64,000 nt of DNA, from assembly GCF_025464955.1 (NCBI RefSeq), contig NZ_JAODNM010000114.1, forward strand, positions 1-64,000. The letters are read 5' to 3'. The translations under genes were made by a program, and so were the position numbers. Shown piece by piece: positions 40,193-51,631 of this stretch (position 1 is the first letter of the stretch; every line of letters starts with the position of its first letter). The notes beneath the pieces were generated by a model that saw nothing but the letters and a program-made list of their open reading frames with translations, was not told the DNA's origin and searched no databases. The DNA is from Amycolatopsis sp. GTDB taxonomy: Bacteria; Actinomycetota; Actinomycetes; Mycobacteriales; Pseudonocardiaceae.

Positions 40193-41158
40193 TCAACCGG
40201 CAACCCCGGCCGCGCCGGCTGCCAGCCGGATCGTGAAGCCTTCGCCGTCGTGACTCATGGTGACGTGCTCGCAGAGCTGGTGCGCGATCCAGAGACCGCG
40301 CCCTCCCGGCGAACCGGGGCGTACGGGGACAAGGCCCGCGAAGGGATCCGACACTCCGGGTCCGCGATCGGTCACGGCCACCACGAGCCGGTCTTCGCCG
40401 GTCCACAGCCGGAACAGCACGGGGGGCAGGCCGTGGCGGAACGCGTTGGCGACGATTTCGCTCACCGCGATGGTCAGATCTTCGATTTCGGCGGCGGGGA
40501 CCCGGCTGTCTCGGGCGGCACTGACGACGGCCTTGCGCGCGGACGACGGACTGGGATTGAGCAGTTCCACCGACGGCGGCGCCGACTCCAGCGGGTCGCG
40601 CTGCCCGGTGTCGAGCTGCGCGAGAAAGGCTGTCGGGTCTTCGTAAGCGTCGTTCTCGCGGTGTTCGCCGTCGGCCGACGCGATCCACGGGTGTGTGCGG
40701 GCGACGTCGCAGAGCGCGCCGGCCGGCGTGGTGCGGGTGTCGTAGGGGCACAGGCCCCAGAGCGGGAAGTCTTCGTAGGCGTGGTTGACGGTCGCTTCAT
40801 AACGGGCCCACCAATCCCACGGGCTGCCTGTGCCCGGGTGTGGGACATCGCCGACGACGCGGATCTGACGGGCGCCGCCCGCGACGTGCGAAGCCAGCAG
40901 GTCGCGGTACAGCTTGATGGCGGCCGCGGGACGCGCGTACTGGGTGGAACCGTTCAGGAAGGTGATGCCGGCCGTGTCCGTCAGCACGGAGCGGACCAGC
41001 CGCTGGTTCGGCGCGTCGAAGGCGACCAGCGTCGGTTCGCCGCCCTGGACACCGTCTTCGAGGAACGGCACGACGATGTCCAGCAGTTCTTCGTCGGATC
41101 GGTAGAACGCCGCCTCGTGGAAGTAGCCGCGATGACCCCTGGCGGCGCCCGTTCTCAC
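40193..41158 (-). CDS. MEDS-domain anti-sigma/histidine-kinase-like ATPase
   Basis: A protein of about 321 residues. An N-terminal MEDS (DcmR-like sensory) domain spans about 1-165, with HRGYFHEAAFYRSDEELLDIVVPFLEDGVQGGEPTLVA and the VVGDVPHPG segment. A C-terminal RsbW-like ATPase domain (about 205-318) has EIVANAFRHG (N-box), DRGPGVSDPF (G1) and GGRGLWIAHQLCEHV (G2). There is no phosphorylatable His domain, so it acts more like an anti-sigma kinase than a classical sensor. GTG at 41158 is the most family-like start; GTG at 41173 is also possible. It is divergent from a secreted protease gene. Confidence 0.85.
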   Translation of the reverse strand: MRTGAARGHRGYFHEAAFYRSDEELLDIVVPFLEDGVQGGEPTLVAFDAPNQRLVRSVLTDTAGITFLNGSTQYARPAAAIKLYRDLLASHVAGGARQIRVVGDVPHPGTGSPWDWWARYEATVNHAYEDFPLWGLCPYDTRTTPAGALCDVARTHPWIASADGEHRENDAYEDPTAFLAQLDTGQRDPLESAPPSVELLNPSPSSARKAVVSAARDSRVPAAEIEDLTIAVSEIVANAFRHGLPPVLFRLWTGEDRLVVAVTDRGPGVSDPFAGLVPVRPGSPGGRGLWIAHQLCEHVTMSHDGEGFTIRLAAGAAGVAG

Positions 41159-41380
41159 CCCTGCGCCCAGCACGGAGACCGACGGGGCTCGAAGCCCCGG
41201 GCCGCTTCGATCACCCCGGAAAGACGCACCAGCCCAGAATACCCGGCGCCGGGTACTCCGGCTGACCAGCGGAGGAGGACCTCCGGGCGGCGGGCGGCGC
41301 CGGTTTGTGTGAGACGATGGCATTCGGACGATCTTGGGCTGTCCTGCTGGTGAGGACGTACGGACGCTGGAGGGGACGCC

Positions 41381-42319
41381 ATGACGTGGGCTCGGCTGTG
41401 GGCGCTGCTGGCGGTGGGCGCATTGCTCGTCGTGGCCGCCAGCGGGTCGGTCGTCGGTGTCGACTCGGCCGTGTCGACCGTGGCGTCGCCGTCCGCGGCG
41501 GTGATCCCCGACTACGGCCAGCCGAGTGCGAACCGTCCGGACACCCAGCAAGAGCGCCACGACGGCGGTACGAGTGTGCTGTCCACCAGCGCTCCGGCGC
41601 CGTCCGCGTCGGCCGTTCCGCTGCCCGGGCCTGGTCCGGACAACAAGGTCTCGCCGGAAACCGACACCGCCCAAGCGCCCGTCCCGTCGAGCCACTTCGC
41701 CGTCGGTGCCCTCTTCTCCGGTGCCGAGCACTACTGCTCGGCAAGCGTCGTCCACAGCCCCGCCGGCGACCTCGTGCTCACCGCGGCCCACTGCGTCCAC
41801 GACGGCGCCGGTGGCGGCTACTACACGGACATGGTCTTCGAGCCCGGCTACCACGACGGCGTCGCGCCGTTCGGTAAATGGGCCGTCACGCAGTCCTTCG
41901 TCGCCCCGGGCTGGGCCGCCACCTCCGACCCGGACCTCGACTTCGCCTTCCTCACCGTGCACCAGGACGGCAACCCCGACTCCCTCGAAAGCCTCACCGG
42001 CGCGGAGGAGCTCGGGCTCGACTTCGGCTTCACCAACGACGTCACGCTGACTGGTTACCCCGATGACGGGGAGGTGCCCGTGACCTGCGAGAACACCACC
42101 ACGCAGCAGGACTTCTACCAGCTTCAGATGGCCTGTACCGGCTTCCCACAGGGCACCAGCGGCGGGCCGTGGATCGTCGATGCCGACCCCACCACCCATC
42201 TCGGCAAGGTCATCGGGGTCATCGGCGGCTACGAGTCCGGCGGGGACAATGATGTCTCGTACAGCAGCTACTTCGACACCGACATCGCGGCGCTCTACAA
42301 GACCAGCACCTCCGCGTAA
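41381..42319 (+). CDS. Secreted/anchored trypsin-like serine protease
   Basis: A 312-residue protein with an N-terminal signal or anchor (WARLWALLAVGALLVVAASGSVV), a Ser/Pro-rich stretch to about residue 95, then an S1 protease domain: His in LTAAHCVHDG, Asp in DPDLDFAFLTV, Ser in PQGTSGGPWI. GTSGG in place of GDSGG is common in the V8/glutamyl-endopeptidase-like group. GGAGGGG precedes ATG. It is followed after 15 bases by an MscS-like channel gene on the same strand. Confidence 0.9.
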   Translation: MTWARLWALLAVGALLVVAASGSVVGVDSAVSTVASPSAAVIPDYGQPSANRPDTQQERHDGGTSVLSTSAPAPSASAVPLPGPGPDNKVSPETDTAQAPVPSSHFAVGALFSGAEHYCSASVVHSPAGDLVLTAAHCVHDGAGGGYYTDMVFEPGYHDGVAPFGKWAVTQSFVAPGWAATSDPDLDFAFLTVHQDGNPDSLESLTGAEELGLDFGFTNDVTLTGYPDDGEVPVTCENTTTQQDFYQLQMACTGFPQGTSGGPWIVDADPTTHLGKVIGVIGGYESGGDNDVSYSSYFDTDIAALYKTSTSA

Positions 42320-42334
42320 CCACCAGGAGCACCG

Positions 42335-42955
42335 ATGACCCGCCGCCACTGGGCCGGCGACACCCGACGCTGCATCGCCGCCACCGTGCTGGCGATCGCC
42401 AGCGTCGTGGTGACCCGGCTTTACGGCAGGTTCGGCGCCGAGGCCATGGCCTGGCAGAAAGCCGTCACGGTCGCCGGGACGCTGCTGTTCCTGGCGCTCG
42501 CGGGCGTCGCGATCCGTAACCTCGGCAATGTCGTCGTCCGGCACACCCAGAGTCATATCGGGATGAGCCACGCCGGCCTCGTGCGCGTGGGGATCTCGCT
42601 GGTGGGCGCCCTGCTGGCGCTGTTCACCGGGCTGGGGATGCTCGGGGTGGGCATCGGGCAGCTCCTCGTCGGCGGCGCGTTGACCGGGGTGGTGGTCGGG
42701 ATCGCGTGCCAGCAGGCGCTGGGGAACCTGTTCGCCGGGCTCGTCCTGCTCGTGTCGCGGCCGTTCACCATCGGCGACCAGGTCATCGTGCATTCCGGTG
42801 CGCTCGGCGGTCCGCACAGCGGCATGGTGCTGGAGATGGGCCTGGTCTACGTCGTGGTCGACACGGACGACGGGGTGCTCAGACTCCCCAACAGCGCCGT
42901 GCTCGCCTCCGGCGTCGGCCCCCGACCCGCCGAACCCGCCGCGGAGGACTCGTGA
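42335..42955 (+). CDS. Short MscS-family mechanosensitive channel
   Basis: A 206-residue membrane protein with the MscS pore helix and beta domain. Seen: three to four membrane segments, with VGISLVGALLALFTGLGMLGVGIGQLLVGGALTGVVVGIACQQALGNLFAGLVLLVSRPFTIGD holding the Gly/Ala-packed TM3 and the QxxLxNxFAGL motif, then a short beta domain ending LRLPNSAVLASGV. The C-terminal alpha/beta domain of canonical MscS (286 residues) is missing. AGGAG precedes ATG. A hairpin arm overlaps its stop codon. Likely an osmotic or membrane-tension valve; possibly co-transcribed with the protease. Confidence 0.85.
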   Translation: MTRRHWAGDTRRCIAATVLAIASVVVTRLYGRFGAEAMAWQKAVTVAGTLLFLALAGVAIRNLGNVVVRHTQSHIGMSHAGLVRVGISLVGALLALFTGLGMLGVGIGQLLVGGALTGVVVGIACQQALGNLFAGLVLLVSRPFTIGDQVIVHSGALGGPHSGMVLEMGLVYVVVDTDDGVLRLPNSAVLASGVGPRPAEPAAEDS

Positions 42956-43008
42956 GTGTTCCAGCCGGTTCTAACCTGGTTCTAACCGGCCGGAACACTC
43001 ACGAGTCC
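42946..43008. terminator. GTTCTAA-family hairpin between convergent genes
   Basis: About 24-base inverted arms, GGACTCGTGAGTGTTCC... and its complement (one unpaired position), around a loop with CTAACCTGGTTCTA. The left arm contains the MscS stop codon; the sigma gene ends 11 bases to the right. A bidirectional terminator is likely, and related hairpins occur at 53101-53146 and in part at 113-150. Confidence 0.75.
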
Positions 43009-43018
43009 TGACCAGGGA

Positions 43019-43993
43019 CTACTCGATGGTTGCGGGCAGTTCGAAGGCCGCGAAGACCTGGGGATCCTGGAACACGACGTTGCCCGCGATCCCGGCCGGG
43101 GTCACGGTGAGCACCTGCAGGGTGTGCAGCCGATAGGTGCCGTCGTCGCTCCGGCAGTAGGCCGCGACGGCCGGTTGGGCGTTTGCGGAAGTCCGAACCT
43201 GCTTCCAGTCATTGCCGCGGATGGCGAAGATGCGTGCCATGAAGCGTTCGTAGTCGGCCTTCCCGAGATACCAGAGCGGGACGGGCGGCATTTCGAGGAC
43301 GGCGTCGTCGGTCAACAGCGACACGAGCGCGTCGACGTCGGCAGCTTCGAACGCCCGGATGTAGCGATCCACGGTGTCGCGGACGGCGGCGTCGTCCGGT
43401 TCGGCGACCTCGTCCTCGGTGACGGTGGCGCCGGACAACCCGGCCCTGGCCCGTTGCAGCGCGCTGTTCACCGACGCCGTCGACGTATCCAGTAAGCCCG
43501 CGACCTCGGCTGCGCTGAACTCCAGGACGTCGCGAAGGACGAGGACGGCCCGCTGTTTCGGCGGGAGCAGTTGCATCGCGGCGATCAGCGCGAGACGCAG
43601 GCTGCCCCGCCGAACCAGGCGCGTTGCTGGATCGGCGTAGGCCTCGGCAAACCGCGCGTCCGGGAACGGCTGTAGCCACGGCACCTCGAACGAAGGCACC
43701 AGCGGCATGTGCGGGTCGTCGCTCGGGCCGCCGAGCCCGGACGGCAGAGGACGCCGTGCCTTGCCCTCAAGAGCGGTCAGGCACGCGTTCGTCGCGATCT
43801 TGTAGAGCCAGGTACGCACTGAAGCCAGATTCTCGTCGTACCGGTCCTTCGCGCGCCAGGCCCGCAGCATCGTCTCCTGGACCAGATCCTCCGCTTCGTG
43901 GACCGAGCCGAGCATCCGGTAGCAGTGCACGACGAGCTCGTGGCGGTACTGCGCGGTCTGCGCGGCGAAGTCCTCGTCGATCGCGATCTGCAC
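43019..43993 (-). CDS. ECF RNA polymerase sigma factor with C-terminal SnoaL-like domain
   Basis: A 324-residue extracytoplasmic-function sigma factor (SigG / TIGR02960-like). Sigma region 2 is LVVHCYRMLGSVHEAEDLVQETMLRAWRA (about residues 20-50); region 4 LPPKQRAVLVLRDVLEFSAAEVAGLL with the recognition helix TASVNSALQRARAG (about 140-185). The C-terminal about 110 residues form a SnoaL/NTF2-like domain (RAFEAADVDALVSLLTDDAVLEMPP, WYLGKADYERFMARIF), which in such sigma factors senses or autoregulates in place of an anti-sigma protein. GTG at 43993 has GAGGGG seven bases upstream. No anti-sigma gene is adjacent; a separate SnoaL-like protein is encoded just upstream. Confidence 0.9.
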   Translation of the reverse strand: MQIAIDEDFAAQTAQYRHELVVHCYRMLGSVHEAEDLVQETMLRAWRAKDRYDENLASVRTWLYKIATNACLTALEGKARRPLPSGLGGPSDDPHMPLVPSFEVPWLQPFPDARFAEAYADPATRLVRRGSLRLALIAAMQLLPPKQRAVLVLRDVLEFSAAEVAGLLDTSTASVNSALQRARAGLSGATVTEDEVAEPDDAAVRDTVDRYIRAFEAADVDALVSLLTDDAVLEMPPVPLWYLGKADYERFMARIFAIRGNDWKQVRTSANAQPAVAAYCRSDDGTYRLHTLQVLTVTPAGIAGNVVFQDPQVFAAFELPATIE

Positions 43994-44024
43994 GCGGGTT
44001 CCCCTCACGATCCGGACGGCCAAT

Positions 44025-44081
44025 GTTTCGTGAAGGCCACCATCACAGCGTAATGCGCGGTGAAGGTGGCCTTCACGAAAC
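44025..44081. repeat. 22-bp inverted repeat between the SnoaL-like gene and the sigma gene
   Basis: GTTTCGTGAAGGCCACC... (44025-44046) and its complement (44060-44081), 21 of 22 matched, 13-base loop. It is 36 bases after the SnoaL-like stop and 32 bases before the sigma start, both on the minus strand. It may terminate the first transcript or lie in the sigma leader. Confidence 0.65.
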
Positions 44082-44116
44082 GCCGACCTACGGCCGCACC
44101 CGTCCGGAGCGCCCGC

Positions 44117-44521
44117 TCAGTTCGCGGGGGCGTTCGCGTAGGCGGCGATCAGCCAGCGGCCGTCCTGCTTGGCCAAGACCCAGGTGGCGAGCACCTCGCG
44201 CTCGGCGGGGCAGCTGTCCTCCCCGGCCATGACGATGCCCGACTTGCTGACCACGATCGCGGCGTTTCCCCCGAACACGCGGACGCTCAGCGGTTCGTCG
44301 ACCGGACGGGAGCCCTTCAACGGCCCGGCGAACCCGCCGGCCATGCTGTCGCGCAGCGCGGCCCGGTCAGGATGGAACACCCCCGGCCGTACGACGGTGG
44401 CGTCTTCGACGTAGAGCGCGGCGAAGGCGTCAGCGTCGTTGTCAGTCCAAGCCGCGTACATCTGGCTCAGCACGTCGAGTACTGCCGCGGAGTCGGTCTG
44501 AGTGGCGTCGATGGTAGTCAT
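44117..44521 (-). CDS. SnoaL/SgcJ-like NTF2-fold protein
   Basis: A 134-residue NTF2-like protein of the SgcJ/EcaC (DUF4440-like) group. Seen: VLSQMYAAWTDNDADAFAALYVEDATVVRPGVFHPDRAALRDSMAGGFAGPLKGSRPVD and TWVLAKQDGRWLIAAYANAP. These proteins bind small hydrophobic ligands or act as isomerase/hydratase-type enzymes; many have no known reaction. ATG at 44521 is used, an upstream frame lacks a ribosome site. Placement just ahead of a sigma factor carrying a similar fold suggests a shared ligand, by inference. Confidence 0.82.
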   Translation of the reverse strand: MTTIDATQTDSAAVLDVLSQMYAAWTDNDADAFAALYVEDATVVRPGVFHPDRAALRDSMAGGFAGPLKGSRPVDEPLSVRVFGGNAAIVVSKSGIVMAGEDSCPAEREVLATWVLAKQDGRWLIAAYANAPAN

Positions 44522-44682
44522 GGGAAAGGTCCTTCCGGCACGAAGCGCTTGCTGCTTGGTCGAAGGGGTATACCGGCGCCCCGGCCGGAACTCATCGGTC
44601 CTCGGCAAGAAAGTTCAACTCGTGTCGTCGACTTCTCGTCGGCGAGAGCCTGCTCACTGTTGTGCATCCTGTGAGCTGAGGG

Positions 44683-44731
44683 ACCACCGTCCGGCAGGCA
44701 GTCCATTAAGGACTGTCTGCCGGACGGTGGT
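44683..44731 (-). terminator. Strong terminator-like hairpin after the small secreted-protein gene
   Basis: 22-base arms (44683-44704 and 44710-44731) with one G:T-type mismatch and a 5-base ATTAA loop; it lies nine bases past the stop of the gene at 44740 on the minus strand. Confidence 0.8.
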
Positions 44732-44739
44732 CACCCGTG

Positions 44740-45183
44740 TCAGCAGCTGTAGCGCTGCAGGGTCCTGAAGATGTCGACGCCGTTGAACTCCGCCGGGTCG
44801 AAGACGAAGTGCGCGGCCCAATGGTAACGCGGCGGCGGGTTGCCGTCGTTCATCCGCGGGCTGTTGAACTCTCCGGCCGAGAACAGGTGGAAGCCCGCCG
44901 TGGTGTAGAAGTCGAGGTTGGTGTGCCAGACGTCACCCGAATGCGTGTGGCGGGTGAGCGTGTCCGCGCTCCAGTCGCCGGTCCCGTCCGAGTGCAGCAC
45001 GATGGTGCCGTTGTCCTGCTGACAGTCCCCCGAGTGCAACTGCCCCCAGGTCGCGCTTCTCACCTCGAGCGTGCGGACGGCGTTCTGCGGGGCGGCCTGG
45101 GCCGCCGGAGCGGCCGCCAGCAGCGCGGTTCCGATCGCCGCGATGGCCAGCGCCGGTTTGAGTGACCGAACTTTCAGTTTCAT
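44740..45183 (-). CDS. Small secreted protein of unknown function (DUF6294-like)
   Basis: A 147-residue secreted protein. Signal peptide MKLKVRSLKPALAIAAIGTALLAAAPAAQA, cleavage about residue 30. The mature part has CQQDNGTIVLHSDGTGDWSADTLT, then DVWHTNLDFYTTAGFHLFSAGEF, RYHWAAHFVFDPAEFNGVDIF and a C-terminal RYSC. Two cysteines could form one disulfide joining the ends. The layout is like secreted actinobacterial DUF6294 proteins, a resemblance from memory. It is divergent from the SARP gene with 190 bases between, so common control is possible. Confidence 0.72.
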   Translation of the reverse strand: MKLKVRSLKPALAIAAIGTALLAAAPAAQAAPQNAVRTLEVRSATWGQLHSGDCQQDNGTIVLHSDGTGDWSADTLTRHTHSGDVWHTNLDFYTTAGFHLFSAGEFNSPRMNDGNPPPRYHWAAHFVFDPAEFNGVDIFRTLQRYSC

Positions 45184-45373
45184 CGTGTCCCCTTCACAAA
45201 GGCTGCGTCAGCACCTGCCGACCGGGTGGACCTTGGCAGCCGCCGTCGACAATCCATCGACAGTTCGTCGACGACGAGGACCAGACTGTGCCCGGCCAGG
45301 ATGTATCCGGCGTCGCGCGGACGGCTCCTGTGCAGCAGGGCGCGGACTTCAGCGCGGCGGGCGGAGGAGCGGG

Positions 45374-47539
45374 GTGGGGGACACGACGGGCGAGGTCGGT
45401 TTCGGGGTGCTGGGGCCGTTCGAGGTCACGATCGACGGCGAAACGCTGGACGTCGGCGGCCCACGCCTGCGCACCATGCTGGCCATGCTCACCGCCGACG
45501 CGGCCAGGGTGGTGAGCGTCAGCGCGTTCGTGCGGGACCTGTGGGGCGATGAGGCGCCGGAGAACGCGGACCGGACCGTGCGGACCTACATGTCCCGGCT
45601 GCGCAAGACCTTGACGCCGCCGCACCGCACGAACACGAGGCCCGAGCTGATCACGACCAAGCCGCCGGGCTACGTACTGCGGCTGGATCCCGACGCGCTG
45701 GACGCGGCCCGGTTCGAACGCCTGGCCACCACGGGCCGTCAGGCTCTCGCGGCGGGGCGGACGAGTGCGGCCTCGGAGCACCTCGTCGCAGCGCTGGGTC
45801 TGTGGCGCGGAGTCGCTTACGCCGAGTTCGGTAGTGTCGAGGCGTTGCGGGCCGAGGGGATGCGGCTGGAACGCGTGCGCAACAACGCTGTGCAGGACCG
45901 GATCGACGCCGATCTCGCGTCCGGGAAGGCCGCGGAGCTGATCGCCGAGCTCGAGTCACTGACCAGCTCGTTTCCCGGGCACGAGCGGCTGTGGGTGCAG
46001 CTGATGACCGCCCTCTACCGCGCGGGCCGCCAGAGCGACGCGCTCGATGCCTTCCGCACGGCCAGGCAGGTCCAGATCGACGGCTCCGGGATGGAACCGT
46101 CACCGCTCCTGACCGACATCCAGCGCCGGATCCTCGCGCACGACGCGAGCCTGCTCGTCCCGCGCCCGGAGGCGCCTTCGCGCGCGAGCGACGGTCGGTC
46201 ACCCGCTGACCTGGGTGTTTCGCTCGCGGAAGTCCTCCGCGCCGGGCAGCAGGCACTGTCCGAGGACGGTGACCTGCTGACCAGCCGGGAACACTTCACC
46301 ACCGCCTACCGGCTCGCGGACCTGGACGGCGACGCCCGTGCTCGGGCGGCGGCAGCGGTCGGTCTCGGCGGCCTGTGGGTGCACGAAAACCGCACTTCCA
46401 CCGGCTCGGCACTGCTGACGAGCCAGCTGCGGCATGCGCTCGCGGCGGTCGCCGCGACGTCTCCGCTCGCTTTGCGGCTGCGCGCCAGGCTGGTCGGAGA
46501 GAGCGACTACGAAGCCGGTGAGCACGGCCGGATTCTCGCGCTGGTCAGCGAAACCCGCCGCGCCGGCGGACCGTTGGCTCAGGCGGAGGCGCTCAGCCTG
46601 GCCCACCACTGCCTGCTCGGCCCTGACCACGTCGAGCTGCGTGACGCGCTTGCCCTTGAGCTGATCGTCGTGGGCGGCCGCACAGGGCGGCGACTCGACC
46701 AGGTCATGGGTTTGCTGTGGCACACCGTCGATCTCTTCCTCGCGGCGGACCCGCACGCCGAACGGTGCCTCAGCGAGCTCAAGGATCTCCTGTCCGCGCG
46801 GAAGCACCTCGCGGCCGGGTTCGTCGTGGCGGCGATCGAGGTCATGCTGGACATCCGGGGCGGCCGCCTGGACCAGGCCGAGGCGACCGCGCAATCCTGC
46901 GCCGAGCTCGGCAACGCGGCCGGCGACCTCGACGCGCTGGGCTGGTACGGCGCCCAACTGGTGGCGATCCGGTGGTTCCAGGGTCGGCTGGGGGAACTCG
47001 TGCCCGTCCTCGACAACCTGATGCACTCGCCGACGCTCAGCCCGATCGACAACTCCTACTACGCCGCGCTCGCGGCCGCGGCCGCGGCCGCCGGAGACCG
47101 GAGAACGGCCGCCGGCGCGCTGGCCAGGCTGTGCGGCAACGACCTGGCGGCGTTGCCCCGGTCGAGTACCTGGCTGCTCTCGATGTGCGGCGTCGCCGAG
47201 ACCGCTTACCTGCTCGGCGATCGGGAAACGGCGGCTCGCGTGTACGACCTGCTCCGCCCGTTCGCCCACCTGCCCGTGATGGCGAGCCTGGCCGTCGCCT
47301 GTTTCGGTTCCACCCACTATCCCCTGGGTACCGCGTCGATCGCGCTCGGCGATCTGGACGGCGCCGTGCGCCACCTGCGCGCCGCCGTACAGCAGAACCT
47401 GGCCATCGCGCATTGGCCCGCCGTGGTGTTCGCCCGCCGCCGCCACGCGCGGGTGCTCCTGTTGCGTGCCAGCCCCGGCGACGCCACCGCCGCGGAACTC
47501 GAGCTGACCGCCGCCGACCGAGAGGCGCAGGCGTGGTGA
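45374..47539 (+). CDS. SARP/AfsR-type regulator (OmpR-like DNA-binding plus BTAD)
   Basis: A 721-residue transcriptional activator. Residues about 1-95: winged helix FGVLGPFEVTIDGETLDVGGPRLRTMLAMLTADAARVVSV, LWGDEAPENADRTVRTYMSRLRKTL; about 105-250: bacterial activation domain (DAARFERLATTGRQALAAGRTSAASEHLVAALGLWRG). The rest is TPR-like helical repeats with no P-loop, so unlike AfsR it lacks the NB-ARC ATPase. GTG at 45374 follows GGAGGAG. Regulators of this type often control secondary metabolism or secreted products, but no biosynthetic cluster is adjacent in the window; the divergent small secreted protein is the nearest candidate target. Confidence 0.88.
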   Translation: MGDTTGEVGFGVLGPFEVTIDGETLDVGGPRLRTMLAMLTADAARVVSVSAFVRDLWGDEAPENADRTVRTYMSRLRKTLTPPHRTNTRPELITTKPPGYVLRLDPDALDAARFERLATTGRQALAAGRTSAASEHLVAALGLWRGVAYAEFGSVEALRAEGMRLERVRNNAVQDRIDADLASGKAAELIAELESLTSSFPGHERLWVQLMTALYRAGRQSDALDAFRTARQVQIDGSGMEPSPLLTDIQRRILAHDASLLVPRPEAPSRASDGRSPADLGVSLAEVLRAGQQALSEDGDLLTSREHFTTAYRLADLDGDARARAAAAVGLGGLWVHENRTSTGSALLTSQLRHALAAVAATSPLALRLRARLVGESDYEAGEHGRILALVSETRRAGGPLAQAEALSLAHHCLLGPDHVELRDALALELIVVGGRTGRRLDQVMGLLWHTVDLFLAADPHAERCLSELKDLLSARKHLAAGFVVAAIEVMLDIRGGRLDQAEATAQSCAELGNAAGDLDALGWYGAQLVAIRWFQGRLGELVPVLDNLMHSPTLSPIDNSYYAALAAAAAAAGDRRTAAGALARLCGNDLAALPRSSTWLLSMCGVAETAYLLGDRETAARVYDLLRPFAHLPVMASLAVACFGSTHYPLGTASIALGDLDGAVRHLRAAVQQNLAIAHWPAVVFARRRHARVLLLRASPGDATAAELELTAADREAQAW

Positions 47540-47717
47540 CGCTCTACGACCGCCTGGACAGACCGTCCGGATAGGACAGCCGCCGCGGTTCACGAAACCT
47601 CTGGTCCGAACGAACTCCATCACCTCGTCCTGGCCACAGTGGACGGCTGGATCCGGGTGCGCGACGCCAAACTCGGAGCCGCCGGCACCGTCCTCACCTC
47701 AGCGTAGAAGGGGGCCC
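47540..47717. other. Intergenic stretch with a possible DUF397-like tail remnant
   Basis: Between convergent SARP and metH genes. In one plus-strand frame, 47616-47706 reads HHLVLATVDGWIRVRDAK...GTVLTSA then TAG, reminiscent of the end of DUF397-like proteins (VAVRDSK...). There is no start codon region or ribosome site. The resemblance is weak. Confidence 0.2.
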
Positions 47718-51332
<3,615 letters not shown>

Positions 51333-51335
51333 GTC

Positions 51336-51423
51336 GCCTCCCAAATTGTGTCTGGGAGGCGCCCTTCGGAAGTAGCTCCGGCCGAGCGTGGCGGACCTCG
51401 GCCCGTTGCAGCGCCTCTCGACC
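51336..51423 (-). promoter_or_regulatory. S-adenosylhomocysteine (SAH) riboswitch with SD-sequestering switch, metH leader
   Basis: Read on the minus strand, GGTCGAG (51423-51417) pairs with CTCGGCC (51386-51380) as P1. Directly after P1's 5' strand comes AGGCGCTGCAAC, the conserved SAH-riboswitch core (AGGaGCGcUGCaa), then a short arm and CCACGCTCG (conserved CCAGGCUCG). Downstream, GCGCCT (51362-51357) is complementary to AGGCGC, forming the class's pseudoknot. The same strand continues as GCCTCCCA, exactly complementary to TGGGAGGC (51343-51336), which is the metH Shine-Dalgarno sequence. So the 3' strand can join either the pseudoknot (SD free) or the SD helix. SAH riboswitches ahead of metH and ahcY are known (Rfam RF01057). 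Confidence 0.85.
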
Positions 51424-51590
51424 TGGATAGCGAGTCTACCGGATTTGATCCACGGGGACTCGAGTCGTGATCCACGATCCTGCCCCTTGGTACGCCCGGC
51501 GGCCGGCGGCTGACGGACATGGCGCTGACCAGGGGGTTTTCCAGGGGTGAGGGACGCGACGTTGCGGGGAAACCGGACCGCGTCGTACCG

Positions 51591-51610
51591 TGAACTGTAC
51601 GTTCAGTTCA
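51591..51610. promoter_or_regulatory. TetR operator TGAACTG-N6-CAGTTCA
   Basis: Perfect 7-base arms around TACGTT, 21 bases before the aldo/keto reductase start. The TetR gene at 52502 is the second gene of that operon, so this is very probably its operator. Confidence 0.65.
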
Positions 51611-51631
51611 GATAAGCACGGAGGATCAGAA

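Noticed and set aside
40193..42817. Minus-strand frame of 874 codons covering protease and channel genes
   Set aside because: Only its last about 321 codons (MEDS-ATPase) are real; the upstream part is antisense to the clear S1 protease and MscS genes.
51480..51590. Possible cobalamin riboswitch upstream of metH
   Set aside because: No B12 box or GGGAA/GGTG core found; the leader is fully explained by the SAH riboswitch.
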